From Methanobacteriota archaeon (lineage in GTDB: Archaea > Thermoplasmatota > Thermoplasmata > Thermoplasmatales > GCA-001856825): a stretch of DNA of 51,086 nucleotides. This document shows, one piece after another, positions 17,699 to 26,494 of this stretch; the stretch's first letter is position 1; every line of letters starts with the position of its first letter. The notes below the pieces were generated by a model that ran no database searches, had not been told where the DNA came from, and worked only from the letters and a program-made list of their open reading frames with translations. The stretch is from contig JAFMDN010000007.1 in the NCBI GenBank assembly GCA_017857235.1, positions 1-51,086 on the forward strand, read 5' to 3'. The position numbers were made by a program, and so were the translations under genes.

Positions 17699-18384
17699 AT
17701 AGTTAAGACCCTAGAAATTTCATTCATCGCACCTAAGGTATCTCCATTGACAAAACCAAAATTTTTCATTGAAATTTTTCCAACTATTAATGATATTAAG
17801 ATTCCAATGAAAATTGCAAATAAGTATATATGAAAAATCAGAAAAAGGGGCAAAATAGAAAAAATGGAAACAGGAAGATACCAAGGTTTATAAGAATCCT
17901 TGAAAATTTTTGCCAAACCCGCCTCTGGGGATCTAAATAATGCTATTCCGGTAATCATGGATGTTTTTGCCGATATTTCAGAAATTGAAAAAAATCCAAG
18001 AGAATCTATGATGTTACCATGAAATGAATAAATAGCAATGAATAAGCCTAAAATAATCATTACGGAGGAAAATGTACCGGATATTCCAGTATTCACATCT
18101 TTTAATGCCCTTATTTTTTCTTCTGTTGACCCCTTTTTCATTATTCCGTCTGAAAAATCGGCAAGTCCATCTAGATGAAGCAATCCAAAGAATGAATATA
18201 TGGACAATAGCGTTATGAAAGATGAAAACAATGCTGGAAGATATTCCTTTGATAATTCATAGATAAAGAAAATAATGATTGAAACCAAGAATGCCATTAA
18301 ATTCAGTAAATAGATCTGCTCTGCAGCTTTAAATATATCTCCTTTCATTGGAATTCTTGTAAAGAAAGAGAGCAGATCCCTCAT
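17674..18384 (-). CDS. cobS: Adenosylcobinamide-GDP ribazoletransferase (CobS)
   Basis: CobS is the membrane enzyme that joins the activated corrinoid to the alpha-ribazole phosphate supplied by CobT. The conserved LLHLDGLADFSDGIMKKGS block is the metal-dependent catalytic signature, and five to six hydrophobic helices follow. I start it at the ATG at 18384 (MRDLLSFFTRIPMKGD), because family members begin with this segment. A longer frame from 18444 would run into the promoter and start of cobT on the other strand. It leads the cobS-cobY-cbiB operon. Confidence 0.88.
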   Translation of the reverse strand: MRDLLSFFTRIPMKGDIFKAAEQIYLLNLMAFLVSIIIFFIYELSKEYLPALFSSFITLLSIYSFFGLLHLDGLADFSDGIMKKGSTEEKIRALKDVNTGISGTFSSVMIILGLFIAIYSFHGNIIDSLGFFSISEISAKTSMITGIALFRSPEAGLAKIFKDSYKPWYLPVSIFSILPLFLIFHIYLFAIFIGILISLIVGKISMKNFGFVNGDTLGAMNEISRVLTMWSLCFIL

Positions 18385-18424
18385 AATACTTAAATAAATT
18401 TTAATAATATCAAATTTGCTTAAA
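18385..18424. promoter_or_regulatory. Compact divergent promoter between cobS and cobT
   Basis: Only 40 bases separate the two chosen ATG codons. They are almost entirely A and T (TTAAATAAATTTTAATAATAT within). This fits back-to-back TATA boxes giving leaderless or near-leaderless transcripts in both directions, so cobS and cobT could be controlled together. Confidence 0.45.
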
Positions 18425-19396
18425 ATGAAGTTCCTATTGGTCATTGGGAATACCGAAGTTGCTGAAATAAAAGGAATAACAATAGCTGGTCAATCCCCAG
18501 AAATGATAAAATATACCCCGGTAGCAGACGCCGAGTTCTTATTCTATGATCTCCCAAGGTCAATAAAACAGATACCTGTTTCGCCTCAAGGGCATCCGAC
18601 TCCAGCACTTATTACAAAAGCCATCAACAGAATTTTAAAAATACCCACGTTCGTCGTCAGGGCAGGCTCCATTGAATCCCCAAAGATTCCATATTTATAC
18701 ATCTCATCTGCTCCAGGCGGAGATATAACTGCCAGGGATGGGGTATTGGATAGCAATGAAATAGAGGAAAGAGCCAGAATTTTAGCAAGAAATCTTTCCC
18801 ATGAGGAATCTATAATAATCGGAGAAAGTATACCTGGTGGAACAACTACGGCCATGGCAGTTCTTAATGCTCTAGGTTATGATGCTATATCATCATCTTC
18901 GTCTAGGGAAAATCCCATCGAAATCAAGAAGGATACAATTGAAAAGGCTCTAAAAAGGGTTAAAGAATTTGATAATAGCAGAGGGGATAAACGGAAAGTT
19001 GGGAAATACTTTGGGGATCCGGTTATCTATTTTATATCTAATTTTATTAATAATTTCAATGGAAATATAATTCTTGCAGGTGGAACTCAGATGCTTGCTG
19101 CTTATGCATTAAGCAACCAAAATAAAAATGTTGAAATATGGACAACAAGATATGTAGTGGAAGATAGGACAGCAACCTTCAAAAAGACAGCTCAAGAATT
19201 AGGCATAAAGTATGAGGTATCGTCTCTAGATCTTTCAAAATCAAAATTCCAAGGGTTGAGGGACTATGAAAATGGAATTGTGAAGGAAGGTGTTGGAGCG
19301 GGAGCTTTCATGATACTTGGAGAAAAAATGGGAATTAGCAACAATACATTGATAAATTCCATAGATGAGCTTTATGCAAAAATAACATCTTCATGA
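18425..19396 (+). CDS. cobT: Archaeal CobT-type nicotinate mononucleotide-dependent phosphoribosyltransferase
   Basis: Members of this family (TIGR00303 type) transfer phosphoribose to the lower-ligand base of cobamides, giving the alpha-ribotide used by CobS. Visible features are SIESPKIPYLYISSAPGGDI near 80-99, GESIPGGTTTAMAVLNALGY near 135-154 and AGGTQMLAAYAL near 220-231. I start it at the ATG at 18425 rather than the TTG nine bases earlier, because MKFLLVIGNTEVAEIKGITIAG is the natural N terminus. The gene faces away from cobS. The lower-ligand base used cannot be read from the sequence. Confidence 0.87.
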   Translation: MKFLLVIGNTEVAEIKGITIAGQSPEMIKYTPVADAEFLFYDLPRSIKQIPVSPQGHPTPALITKAINRILKIPTFVVRAGSIESPKIPYLYISSAPGGDITARDGVLDSNEIEERARILARNLSHEESIIIGESIPGGTTTAMAVLNALGYDAISSSSSRENPIEIKKDTIEKALKRVKEFDNSRGDKRKVGKYFGDPVIYFISNFINNFNGNIILAGGTQMLAAYALSNQNKNVEIWTTRYVVEDRTATFKKTAQELGIKYEVSSLDLSKSKFQGLRDYENGIVKEGVGAGAFMILGEKMGISNNTLINSIDELYAKITSS

Positions 19397-19670
19397 AGGT
19401 ACCAAGAGGATATACCTAAATTTTTTTAATTAATATATTTTTTCAAAATTTAAATTGATAAGGGCTATTTGTCTGAAGAATTCTTTAATACTTTTGAATC
19501 GTTTTAAACTAAAACTAAATTTCATATTAAAAGTGATTTAGGTATTAGGTCTGAGATATGAGAAATGAAGAAAATAACACAATAGCAATTTTAATCGATT
19601 TTTAATTACGATGAAAATTATTAAGCTAATATTTAATAATTTTAATTTAATTCATAATTGAGGTGGAACT

Positions 19671-20072
19671 ATGTCAAAACTATCTATAATTTGTTTTAGT
19701 GGAACTATTGATAAATTAACATCGGTAGGTGTTTTGGCACAAGCAGGCGCTGCAATGGGCATGGAGGTAAGCGTTTTCGTTACATTCTGGGGGTTAATGA
19801 ATTTTACCAAGGGAGAAAAGAAAGCAATAATGCCCAAAGAGTTTGAAGCTTATGGTCCAATGATGATGGAAGGTATGAAGAGGGAGCATGTAAAATCATG
19901 GTATGAAATGCTGAAAGAGGCTAAGGAAATGGGAGCAAAAATTTATGCATGCTCTATGGCGGCGGGGGTTATGAATATCAAGAAGGAAGACCTAGATCCA
20001 ATAGTAGATGATATGGTAGGGGCGGCTACATTTTTGCAGGAAGCCGAAGGTGGCCAGATACTATTCATCTGA
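19671..20072 (+). CDS. DsrE/DsrE3-like sulfur-carrier protein
   Basis: A 133-residue cytoplasmic protein of the DsrE/DsrF/DsrH-like fold. The VFVTFWGLMNF segment at 37-47 and the Cys-containing KIYACSMAAGVM near 96-107 are typical of DsrE3. In sulfur oxidisers, DsrE3 and TusA pass persulfide sulfur between enzymes. GAGGTGG sits just before the ATG. It leads a three-gene operon with a TusA-like protein nine bases downstream and a sulfide:quinone reductase after that. A 274-bp AT-rich promoter region precedes it. Confidence 0.85.
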   Translation: MSKLSIICFSGTIDKLTSVGVLAQAGAAMGMEVSVFVTFWGLMNFTKGEKKAIMPKEFEAYGPMMMEGMKREHVKSWYEMLKEAKEMGAKIYACSMAAGVMNIKKEDLDPIVDDMVGAATFLQEAEGGQILFI

Positions 20073-20081
20073 GGTGATAAA

Positions 20082-20309
20082 ATGGAGAAATTAGTTGATT
20101 CAAGAGGGTCAGCATGCCCAGGTCCGATTACGGATTTATCAAAAGCATACAGAAATTCTCAAGTTGGGGACATAATTGTATTATGGGCAACAGACCAGGG
20201 GGTTAAGGCGGACGCGCAAGCATGGGCCAAAAGAACAGGAAACGAGATATTGGAAATGAAAGAAGAGCCAGATAAGATAGTGATAAAAATAAGAATTAAT
20301 AAGAGATAA
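20082..20309 (+). CDS. tusA: TusA/SirA-family sulfurtransferase
   Basis: A 75-residue protein with the family's CPGP motif at 13-16 (SRGSACPGPITDL). The cysteine should carry a persulfide. The VGDIIVLWATDQGVKADAQAWA stretch is the usual second half of the fold. In this context it probably accepts sulfur from DsrE3 or the quinone reductase rather than serving tRNA thiolation. GAGGTGATAAA precedes the ATG. It sits between dsrE and sqr with gaps of only 9 and 14 bases. Confidence 0.9.
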   Translation: MEKLVDSRGSACPGPITDLSKAYRNSQVGDIIVLWATDQGVKADAQAWAKRTGNEILEMKEEPDKIVIKIRINKR

Positions 20310-20323
20310 TCCATGTGATCTAT

Positions 20324-21532
20324 ATGGAAAAGGTACTTATAGTTGGGGGAGGAGCAGGGGGACTGATACTTGCTAATTCCCTGGACCTAGACCAATACGA
20401 TGTGACAGTTGTGGACAAGGAGGCAGAACATTATTACCAGCCTTGGTATCTATATGTTGCATTTAAAGGCTCCAAAAGAAAAATTTCAAGGCCTATATCA
20501 AAACTCTTGAAACCAGGAATAAGGTTCGTCAGAGATACAATTAAAGAAATCGATCTGGATAATAAGAAGGCATATGGATCTTATGAAGTAATATATCCTT
20601 ACGATCACATAATAGTTGCTACAGGCACTAGTCCAGATCCTAATGTAATACCTGGCCTAAGCCAGATCTATAATCAGGTGGGGGATTTTCATTCCAATTT
20701 ACAAAATTCAAGAAAGCTATGGAATTCTGTAAAAAATTTTAAGGGTGGCAATATAGTCTTTGGTATGGCATCTCCTGTCTGTAAATGTCCACCATCACCA
20801 ATTGAAGGAGTACTCCTATTAGAGGAATATTTGAATAAGAAAGGGCTAAGATCCAAAACAAAAATAACATATTTCACACCATACCCTAGGGCTTATCCAG
20901 CTGAACCTATGAATAGAATAGTTGAGCCAATGCTGAAGGAAAGAGGAATTGAAGTTATGCCTTTCTTCGATCTTGACATGGTTGATACTGAGAACAGGAA
21001 AATAAAATCCATCGAAGGTGATGAACTAAATTACGATCTACCCATAATAATTCCCCCATGCAAGGGCACAAAGATTAAATTTAGGCAAGATGTTAAAGAT
21101 GAGGATGGTTTTATAAAGGCAGATAAATATACCATGAGAATAAAAGGTTATGATGATGCCTATGCGGTGGGGGATGTCAATAACTTGCCAACTTCTAAGA
21201 CGGGAGTTACAGCCCACCTTGAGGCCAAGGTTGTAGCCAATTTAATTCAAGGTATTTATGATAAATTCACAGGAAGGATAAACTGTCCTTTTGACATGGG
21301 GTATGGGAAAGCCACATTCGTAATAGCCGATTATGAGAATCCAGTGGTTGAGTACCCTCCTTCAAGAACAAAGCATTTCATGAAAATGAGTATGGCTAGA
21401 ATATACTGGTTGACTCTTAAGGGCTATATGGATCCTGTATTTGATTTTTATTTTGAATTTACAAACCCAAGGAAATTAAATGAAAAGTATAATAAGACTA
21501 ATCCCCCAAAAGCATCTTCGCAGCCTCAATAG
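20324..21532 (+). CDS. sqr: Sulfide:quinone oxidoreductase-like flavoprotein
   Basis: A roughly 402-residue FAD protein of the sulfide:quinone reductase/NADH dehydrogenase superfamily. GGGAGG near residues 7-12 is the FAD-binding dinucleotide loop, ATGTSPDP near 103-110 is the second glycine motif, and YAVGDVNNLP near 283-292 is the C-terminal FAD motif. Redox cysteines of SQR appear as VCKCPPSPIEG near 152-162 and in INCPFDMGYGK near 321-331. It would oxidise sulfide at the membrane and feed quinone, with TusA and DsrE3 handling the sulfur. I choose the ATG at 20324 with GTGATC upstream over a GTG at 20315. Confidence 0.85.
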   Translation: MEKVLIVGGGAGGLILANSLDLDQYDVTVVDKEAEHYYQPWYLYVAFKGSKRKISRPISKLLKPGIRFVRDTIKEIDLDNKKAYGSYEVIYPYDHIIVATGTSPDPNVIPGLSQIYNQVGDFHSNLQNSRKLWNSVKNFKGGNIVFGMASPVCKCPPSPIEGVLLLEEYLNKKGLRSKTKITYFTPYPRAYPAEPMNRIVEPMLKERGIEVMPFFDLDMVDTENRKIKSIEGDELNYDLPIIIPPCKGTKIKFRQDVKDEDGFIKADKYTMRIKGYDDAYAVGDVNNLPTSKTGVTAHLEAKVVANLIQGIYDKFTGRINCPFDMGYGKATFVIADYENPVVEYPPSRTKHFMKMSMARIYWLTLKGYMDPVFDFYFEFTNPRKLNEKYNKTNPPKASSQPQ

Positions 21533-21845
21533 GAACAACACAAATCATTTTTAATTTTTTATCTGCTTTTATTGTGTGTTTTTTTCCTCCTGGTATAAAA
21601 ATAAAGTCCCCGGCCTCAAAACTCTCCTCTTTTCCATCAATTAATGTTTTTCCAGAACCATCTATTATGAATATTTCATGTTCATAAAAATGAGAGTGGT
21701 CAGGGGTACTACCTCCAGCTTCAACCTCTATATATCTCATCGAATAATTTAGAGCGCCATTTTTATGAGTAATTCCCCATTTTATAGTAGAATTCTCTGT
21801 CAGTTTTAATTTTTCTACACTGTCGCCTTTTATAACGAAATTCAT
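21498..21845 (-). CDS. Cupin-domain protein
   Basis: A 115-residue single-domain cupin. The two metal-binding motifs are visible as THSHF-like TPDHSHFYEHEIFII (about 49-63) and GDFIFIPGGKKHTI (about 83-96), giving three His and one Glu ligands. Small cupins of this kind include dioxygenases, isomerases and sensors, and the substrate cannot be inferred. Its 3' end overlaps that of sqr by 35 bp on the other strand. It lies just downstream of the adenosyltransferase gene and may share its transcript. Confidence 0.8.
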   Translation of the reverse strand: MNFVIKGDSVEKLKLTENSTIKWGITHKNGALNYSMRYIEVEAGGSTPDHSHFYEHEIFIIDGSGKTLIDGKEESFEAGDFIFIPGGKKHTIKADKKLKMICVVPIEAAKMLLGD

Positions 21846-21872
21846 GTTTATTCATTCAATTAAGATATAATA

Positions 21873-22436
21873 TCATTTCTTATTTTCAGGGTTAGGCCAT
21901 GGAAATATCAGCTCTTTAATCCCCTGCCTTTTATTTGATACCAATGCCATCGCAAATAAAAGGGATGATAACCTGTTCATATACTGCAATATTATTTTAT
22001 CCAGTTTCTCACTTTCGTTGAGTTCAACTGTGATTCTTTCTGCCCTTCTTGTAACTGTCCGGGCAAATTGAAGAAACGCAGCTTCACTGGATCCTCCAGG
22101 AAGAACAAATAATTTTATTTCACCGACCTCCTTAAAATAAAAATTTGTTCTTTCTTCAAGCCACTTAACTCCGTCCTCTCTCAATCTCCTCCCTTGCCCT
22201 CTTGTTAGCACATGTTCTCCTAGATGAAATAGGTCAAATTGAACCTGAACAAGGTCATTTTTTATGTCCTCAAATTTTATATGGCTTCTTGCCAAACCTA
22301 TTACTGAGTTTAATTCATCAAGGGTTCCTTCCCATTCTATTATTGGATTGAATTTTTTTATTCTTGAACCATTTGCAGTATCGGTTTCACCCGAATCCCC
22401 TTTTCTAGTATACACTTCTAAATTAACTTCGTACAT
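21873..22436 (-). CDS. ATP:cob(I)alamin adenosyltransferase, PduO type
   Basis: A 187-residue enzyme that adenosylates cob(I)alamin or cobinamide to the coenzyme form. YTRKGDSGETD at 9-19 corresponds to the P-loop-like ATP-binding motif (YTRxGDxGxT) of PduO. The RTVTRRAERITVEL segment near 126-139 carries the conserved Arg pair and Glu. It is downstream of cbiA on the same strand with a gap of ten bases, so the two are likely one operon supplying the adenosylated intermediate required by CobQ and CbiB. Confidence 0.9.
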   Translation of the reverse strand: MYEVNLEVYTRKGDSGETDTANGSRIKKFNPIIEWEGTLDELNSVIGLARSHIKFEDIKNDLVQVQFDLFHLGEHVLTRGQGRRLREDGVKWLEERTNFYFKEVGEIKLFVLPGGSSEAAFLQFARTVTRRAERITVELNESEKLDKIILQYMNRLSSLLFAMALVSNKRQGIKELIFPWPNPENKK

Positions 22437-22446
22437 CTATTTTTAT

Positions 22447-23736
22447 TTATTGTATCAAAAACCCCTCATTTCCTAAAAACATAAAGTGAGAATAAGTAGC
22501 CAAAGTATTTTTATAGACCATACCATCTTTTCCATCTCCAAGACCTTTACCTCTAATATTCCTGAAAACAGTGTTTTCACTATAATTTAAAACTTTAGAT
22601 TTATGAAACTCGTGTCCCTTAATCTTAACATCCTTTTCTACCAGAATATTTTCAAATTCTGACATAAGTTCAGTATACCCTATGGTTAGTGAAGAATTCA
22701 TGGAAACCTCTGCATTAAAGATACCTACCATATTAAATGAATTACCTCCTATTTCCAAGGTTTTAGATAGGTACATGAGCCCTCCACATTCTGCAAATAT
22801 TGGTATTCCTTTTTCTGAATTGTTAATTAACCAGGATATGGTTCTTTTGTTGTCTTGAAGATACTTAGGGTAAAGTTCAGGATAGCCTCCTCCAATGTAT
22901 ATCAGCTCGGCATCTTCAACCACTTCGTTACGCAAAGGGCTGAAGAATTCAATGTTATAATTTCGCCTAATCAAGTCTAGGTTAGTTGAGTAATAAAATG
23001 AAAACGCATCGTCTAAAGCAATCGCGGCCTTAGGTTTGTCCGTGGAGTCAGTATTTATTTGATCTTTATCTTCTGCAATTTCAAAATTTTCCATTATTGA
23101 GATTAATGAATTGATATCAATTTGTTCCTCGACTATATCAGAAACTCTTTTAATCTTTGAAATTGTTGAGGAATCCGGAAGGTATAAGCCTAAATGCCTG
23201 CTTTTTATATTAATTTCATTATCATGCTTAATATATCCCAAATCCATTACTCCCGGAGGCAACTTAATGGCGCAATCGTGATGATGTGATCTTGAGGCTA
23301 CATTATTAAATATAACTCCCCTTATATCGGCGTTTCCAAAGTATTTAAGGCCGTAAATAATTGCGCTGGCGGTTGTACTGTTAAATCCACAATCCATAAC
23401 GATTATGATTGGTAATCCTAGATAACGTGATATGTGGTAAGTTGAGTAATCTCCACCAAGACCATCATAAAGTCCCATTACGCCTTCCACGATGCCATAG
23501 TCAAACCCCCTACCATATTTCAAGAAATAATCTTTTACCATTTTACCACTTATAAAATAATCTAAGTTGATTGAGGGATATCCCGTTGCTAATTCATGGA
23601 ATTTTGGGTCTATAAAATCTGGTCCCACTTTATACCCCCTCACCTTACCATACTTAGATAGGATTTTCATCAGTGCCAAGGAGATTGTAGTTTTTCCCGA
23701 ATTTGATTTATCTGAAGAAATAATTATGCCTTTCAT
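22447..23736 (-). CDS. cbiA: Cobyrinic acid a,c-diamide synthase (CbiA)
   Basis: CbiA amidates the a and c side chains of cobyrinic acid using glutamine and ATP. The roughly 429-residue protein has the N-terminal P-loop SSDKSNSGKTTI at 7-18, the VEGVMGLYDG block near 80-89 and the amidotransferase nucleophile Cys in FAECGGLMYLS near 312-322. I start it at MKGIIISSDK (23736). An upstream ATG at 23751 adds five residues and is equally possible. Together with cobQ and cbiB it covers the later amidation and linker steps; corrin-ring genes are not in the window. Confidence 0.88.
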   Translation of the reverse strand: MKGIIISSDKSNSGKTTISLALMKILSKYGKVRGYKVGPDFIDPKFHELATGYPSINLDYFISGKMVKDYFLKYGRGFDYGIVEGVMGLYDGLGGDYSTYHISRYLGLPIIIVMDCGFNSTTASAIIYGLKYFGNADIRGVIFNNVASRSHHHDCAIKLPPGVMDLGYIKHDNEINIKSRHLGLYLPDSSTISKIKRVSDIVEEQIDINSLISIMENFEIAEDKDQINTDSTDKPKAAIALDDAFSFYYSTNLDLIRRNYNIEFFSPLRNEVVEDAELIYIGGGYPELYPKYLQDNKRTISWLINNSEKGIPIFAECGGLMYLSKTLEIGGNSFNMVGIFNAEVSMNSSLTIGYTELMSEFENILVEKDVKIKGHEFHKSKVLNYSENTVFRNIRGKGLGDGKDGMVYKNTLATYSHFMFLGNEGFLIQ

Positions 23737-23751
23737 TAAGGACATAATCAT

Positions 23752-24431
23752 TCATTACAATTTCTAACTTTCTGATTGATGATAAAGATTTGCTAGGTTG
23801 TTTTTGAAATCTCTAGTACCTCTAACTTAAACTGGTAATGGAATATAACCCCTTCATAATTTTTGATTCCAATAGGTATTATATTTATGATTCTTTAATT
23901 AATGATATTAGCCAGGAATAAAGAGAAATTAAATATTTGGGTAACGACAAATCTTACCGGACTCACTTTATCTTTGTAGCACTGCAATATGAAACGAAAC
24001 AGAAACATTAATTTTAAAGATTGCAAAATTTCATCTAGGCGTTAAATTTCTGAATCTATTTATTTTGATGAATGATTATTCATGTCAAATGAATATTCTT
24101 TACAGTGGTGGATTTCATTAGAATGATCACTTTAAAAACTTAAAAAATTCTAAGGCAGCTCTAAAAGCCCTCCGATCAAGGATATAAATTCCTACCTGAA
24201 AACTGGGAAATTTTAAGAACGGTTTGATTAAATGGTGCGGTTAAAACCACAATTCTGAAGATAATTGATGGTGTATTGAGACCTACCTGTAAATCTGTCT
24301 TTTGTAAATCGACAAATAAATACAAATTCTTTGAGATTGGTTCCATTGAATATAGGCTTGGCAATCTTAATCCGGTTATTGTTACCTTATTGTTCGCTAT
24401 ATGGAGAATAGATAAAAATTGAAATTTATAA
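23752..24431. other. Gene-free stretch between cbiA and tRNA-Phe
   Basis: About 680 bases without a supportable gene. The left part contains the cbiA promoter. Between roughly 24135 and 24400 short broken frames occur on the plus strand, for example NLKNSKAALKALRSRI ending at a stop. They could be debris of a mobile element but are too damaged to name. No tail like those at 1664 and 35629 was seen here. Confidence 0.4.
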
Positions 24432-24504
24432 TGCCGCGGGCCGGGATCGAACCGGCGACCTCAAGATCTTCAGTCTTGCGCTCTCCCAGCTGAGCTACCG
24501 CGGC
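24432..24504 (-). tRNA. tRNA-Phe (anticodon GAA)
   Basis: Read on the minus strand, the 73 bases fold into a standard cloverleaf. The acceptor stem is GCCGCGG paired with CCGCGGC, with discriminator A. The D arm is GCTC-AGCTGGGA-GAGC. The anticodon stem CAAGA/TCTTG encloses the loop CTGAAGA, giving anticodon GAA. The T arm has GGTTCGATCCC. No intron is visible and CCA is not encoded. Confidence 0.97.
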
Positions 24505-24736
24505 AACTCATAGTGCGAGATAATCAACGATTAAATATATTTTCCCCTCCCACCCCCTTTTTTCCATTGGAACTAATTTTAACAGATTAATGTTGAAATA
24601 TGAAATATAATAATATCTAATTTGATTGTTCCTCTTCATTTGTTCAATCTTCCCTTCAAAAAACTGTAACCATAATGGGATCATATTTACCACTAATCAA
24701 AGACAAATCTTATGGGTTAGTAAGACATATCAAAAT

Positions 24737-25807
24737 ATGAGAACCCCCTTATATGAAGAACATGTAAAGTTAGGTGCAAAATTTATTGATTTTCATGGCT
24801 GGGAAATGCCAATTCAATATACTAGTATTATAGAGGAACATAAACATGTAAGGAGTTCTGTGGGATTATTTGATGTTTCTCATATGGGAGATATTTTGAT
24901 CCAAGGTAGGGATGCTGCAAGTTTTATGTCCTATTTATTACCTAGTGATATTCTCAAAGCACCCACAGGCAAAGCAATTTATTCTGCATATCTCAACAGA
25001 GATGGGAAAATGATTGATGATACCATAGCCTATAAGATATCCAATGAAAGCGTTTTTGTAATTCCCAATGCAGCTACTACAGAGAAGATTCATAATTGGT
25101 TGATTGAAAATTCTAAAGGATTTGAGGTTAATATAATTAATTTTTCTGATAAGCTTTGTACCTTAGCTTTGCAGGGGCCATTGGCCAAAGAAGTCATGAA
25201 TAAAATTTACCCTGATGCAAATAATCTTGAACATTTTACCTTCATGAATGCTTCTGATAGATTTGGATACAAAGGTTTAGAAAATGTTACATTCATAGCT
25301 AGAACTGGATATACTGGAGAGGATGGGTTTGAGTTTATAATACCCAATCAAAGAGTAGTAGAAGTTTGGAAATTACTTTTAAATGATCCTAGAGTTAAGC
25401 CCATAGGATTAGGTGCAAGAGATACCCTTAGAATGGAGAAGGGATTTTTATTATCTGGCCAGGATTTCAATGAAGATAGAACACCAATAGAAGCAGGAAT
25501 ATCTTGGATAATAGACTTTGACCACAATTTCATAGGGAAAGATAAATTATTAGAAAATAAAAACAGACTGAATCAGAGATTTAGGGGATTAATTGCACTA
25601 GACAAATCTATCCCTAGATCAGGCACTAAAGTTTATCTTAATGGAGATGAGGTAGGGATATTAACATCAGGAGGGTATTCCCCTACATTAGGCAAAGGTA
25701 TAGGACTAGGTTACATTGATCAGAATGTTAAAGTAGATACTGAGGTGGAATTAGTTCTAAAAAATGGGAAGGGAAAAGGCATAATTAAAAAACCAAGGTT
25801 AGTATAA
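24737..25807 (+). CDS. gcvT: Aminomethyltransferase, glycine cleavage system T protein
   Basis: GcvT moves the aminomethyl carbon from lipoylated H protein to tetrahydrofolate, releasing ammonia. The 356-residue protein begins MRTPLYEEHVKLGAKFIDFHGWEMP, the usual N terminus, so the longer frame from 24626 is rejected. Visible motifs include SVGLFDVSHMGDI near 42-54, ARTGYTGEDGFE near 191-202 and LGARDTLRMEKGFLLSG near 225-241. The gene stands alone between tRNA-Phe and the convergent pdxT. The H and P proteins must lie elsewhere. The SHMT-like gene at 33835 could be a functional partner. Confidence 0.93.
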   Translation: MRTPLYEEHVKLGAKFIDFHGWEMPIQYTSIIEEHKHVRSSVGLFDVSHMGDILIQGRDAASFMSYLLPSDILKAPTGKAIYSAYLNRDGKMIDDTIAYKISNESVFVIPNAATTEKIHNWLIENSKGFEVNIINFSDKLCTLALQGPLAKEVMNKIYPDANNLEHFTFMNASDRFGYKGLENVTFIARTGYTGEDGFEFIIPNQRVVEVWKLLLNDPRVKPIGLGARDTLRMEKGFLLSGQDFNEDRTPIEAGISWIIDFDHNFIGKDKLLENKNRLNQRFRGLIALDKSIPRSGTKVYLNGDEVGILTSGGYSPTLGKGIGLGYIDQNVKVDTEVELVLKNGKGKGIIKKPRLV

Positions 25808-25810
25808 TTT

Positions 25811-26353
25811 TCATAATCCGTTTATGAATAATTGATGTATTCTGGGATCGCCATAGATTTCAGGATGGAATGTCATTCCCAGATTTTTTCCATCCTTTAC
25901 CATTACAGGTTTTCCATTGTAATATGAAAGAATGTCTCCTGAATAAACCTCCTCAATAACGGGCGCCCTTATGAATACTCCTCTAAAATTCCCGATTCCT
26001 TTTATATCTATATCAGTCTCAAAGCTTTCTCTCTGCCTGCCATATGCATTCCTTGATACTTTGATTTTGAATAATGGAATGTAGGTGTTTCCACCTATTA
26101 CTTCTTTTGATGTTACAATTAGACCAGCACAGGTACCCATAATTGGAATATTCTTTTCTATTATGTATTTATCAATTCCTCTAAGTTTCATATATGGTCC
26201 AATCATGGTGCTTTCTCCACCAGGTATAATTAAACCGGAGATATCTTTCATATCATCAACTCTTCTAACTCGCTTGGGTGCCTCACCTGATGCTTTTACC
26301 ATATCCATATGCTCGCTAACATCACCTTGGATGTCAAGGACACCAATAATCAT
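25811..26353 (-). CDS. pdxT: Pyridoxal 5'-phosphate synthase glutaminase subunit
   Basis: PdxT supplies ammonia to PdxS for deoxyxylulose-independent PLP synthesis. At 180 residues it is the usual length. GVLDIQGDVSEH at 4-15 is the N-terminal signature, PGGEST at 44-49 forms the oxyanion region, and the nucleophile Cys is in MGTCAGLI near 72-79. The His-Glu pair is in TFHPEI near 162-167. It is convergent with gcvT, three bases apart. PdxS is not in the window. Confidence 0.93.
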   Translation of the reverse strand: MIIGVLDIQGDVSEHMDMVKASGEAPKRVRRVDDMKDISGLIIPGGESTMIGPYMKLRGIDKYIIEKNIPIMGTCAGLIVTSKEVIGGNTYIPLFKIKVSRNAYGRQRESFETDIDIKGIGNFRGVFIRAPVIEEVYSGDILSYYNGKPVMVKDGKNLGMTFHPEIYGDPRIHQLFINGL

Positions 26354-26494
26354 AAGGGAGTATTGTAATCACATTCATTTAAATTTCCAGTTGGAACTAT
26401 GCTATTACATCTAAACACAACATGTATTGATGAGCGTATCCATGAATTTTTAGCCGATGATAGAATTAAAATTATAGTAAAACATATTGTTACA

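Noticed and set aside
18385-18444. 20-residue extension of cobS
   Set aside because: It would cross the start of cobT and the shared promoter; CobS proteins start near MRDLLSFFTRIP.
24176-24364. 62-codon minus-strand frame in the gap before tRNA-Phe
   Set aside because: No Shine-Dalgarno, no recognisable motif and no operon context; likely chance in AT-rich DNA.
24626-24736. N-terminal extension of gcvT
   Set aside because: The 37 added residues are unlike any T protein, while MRTPLYEEH at 24737 matches the family N terminus.
26399-26494. 32-residue extension of aspS
   Set aside because: The family begins with the OB-fold segment that starts at 26495; the extension region is AT-rich and overlaps the likely promoter.
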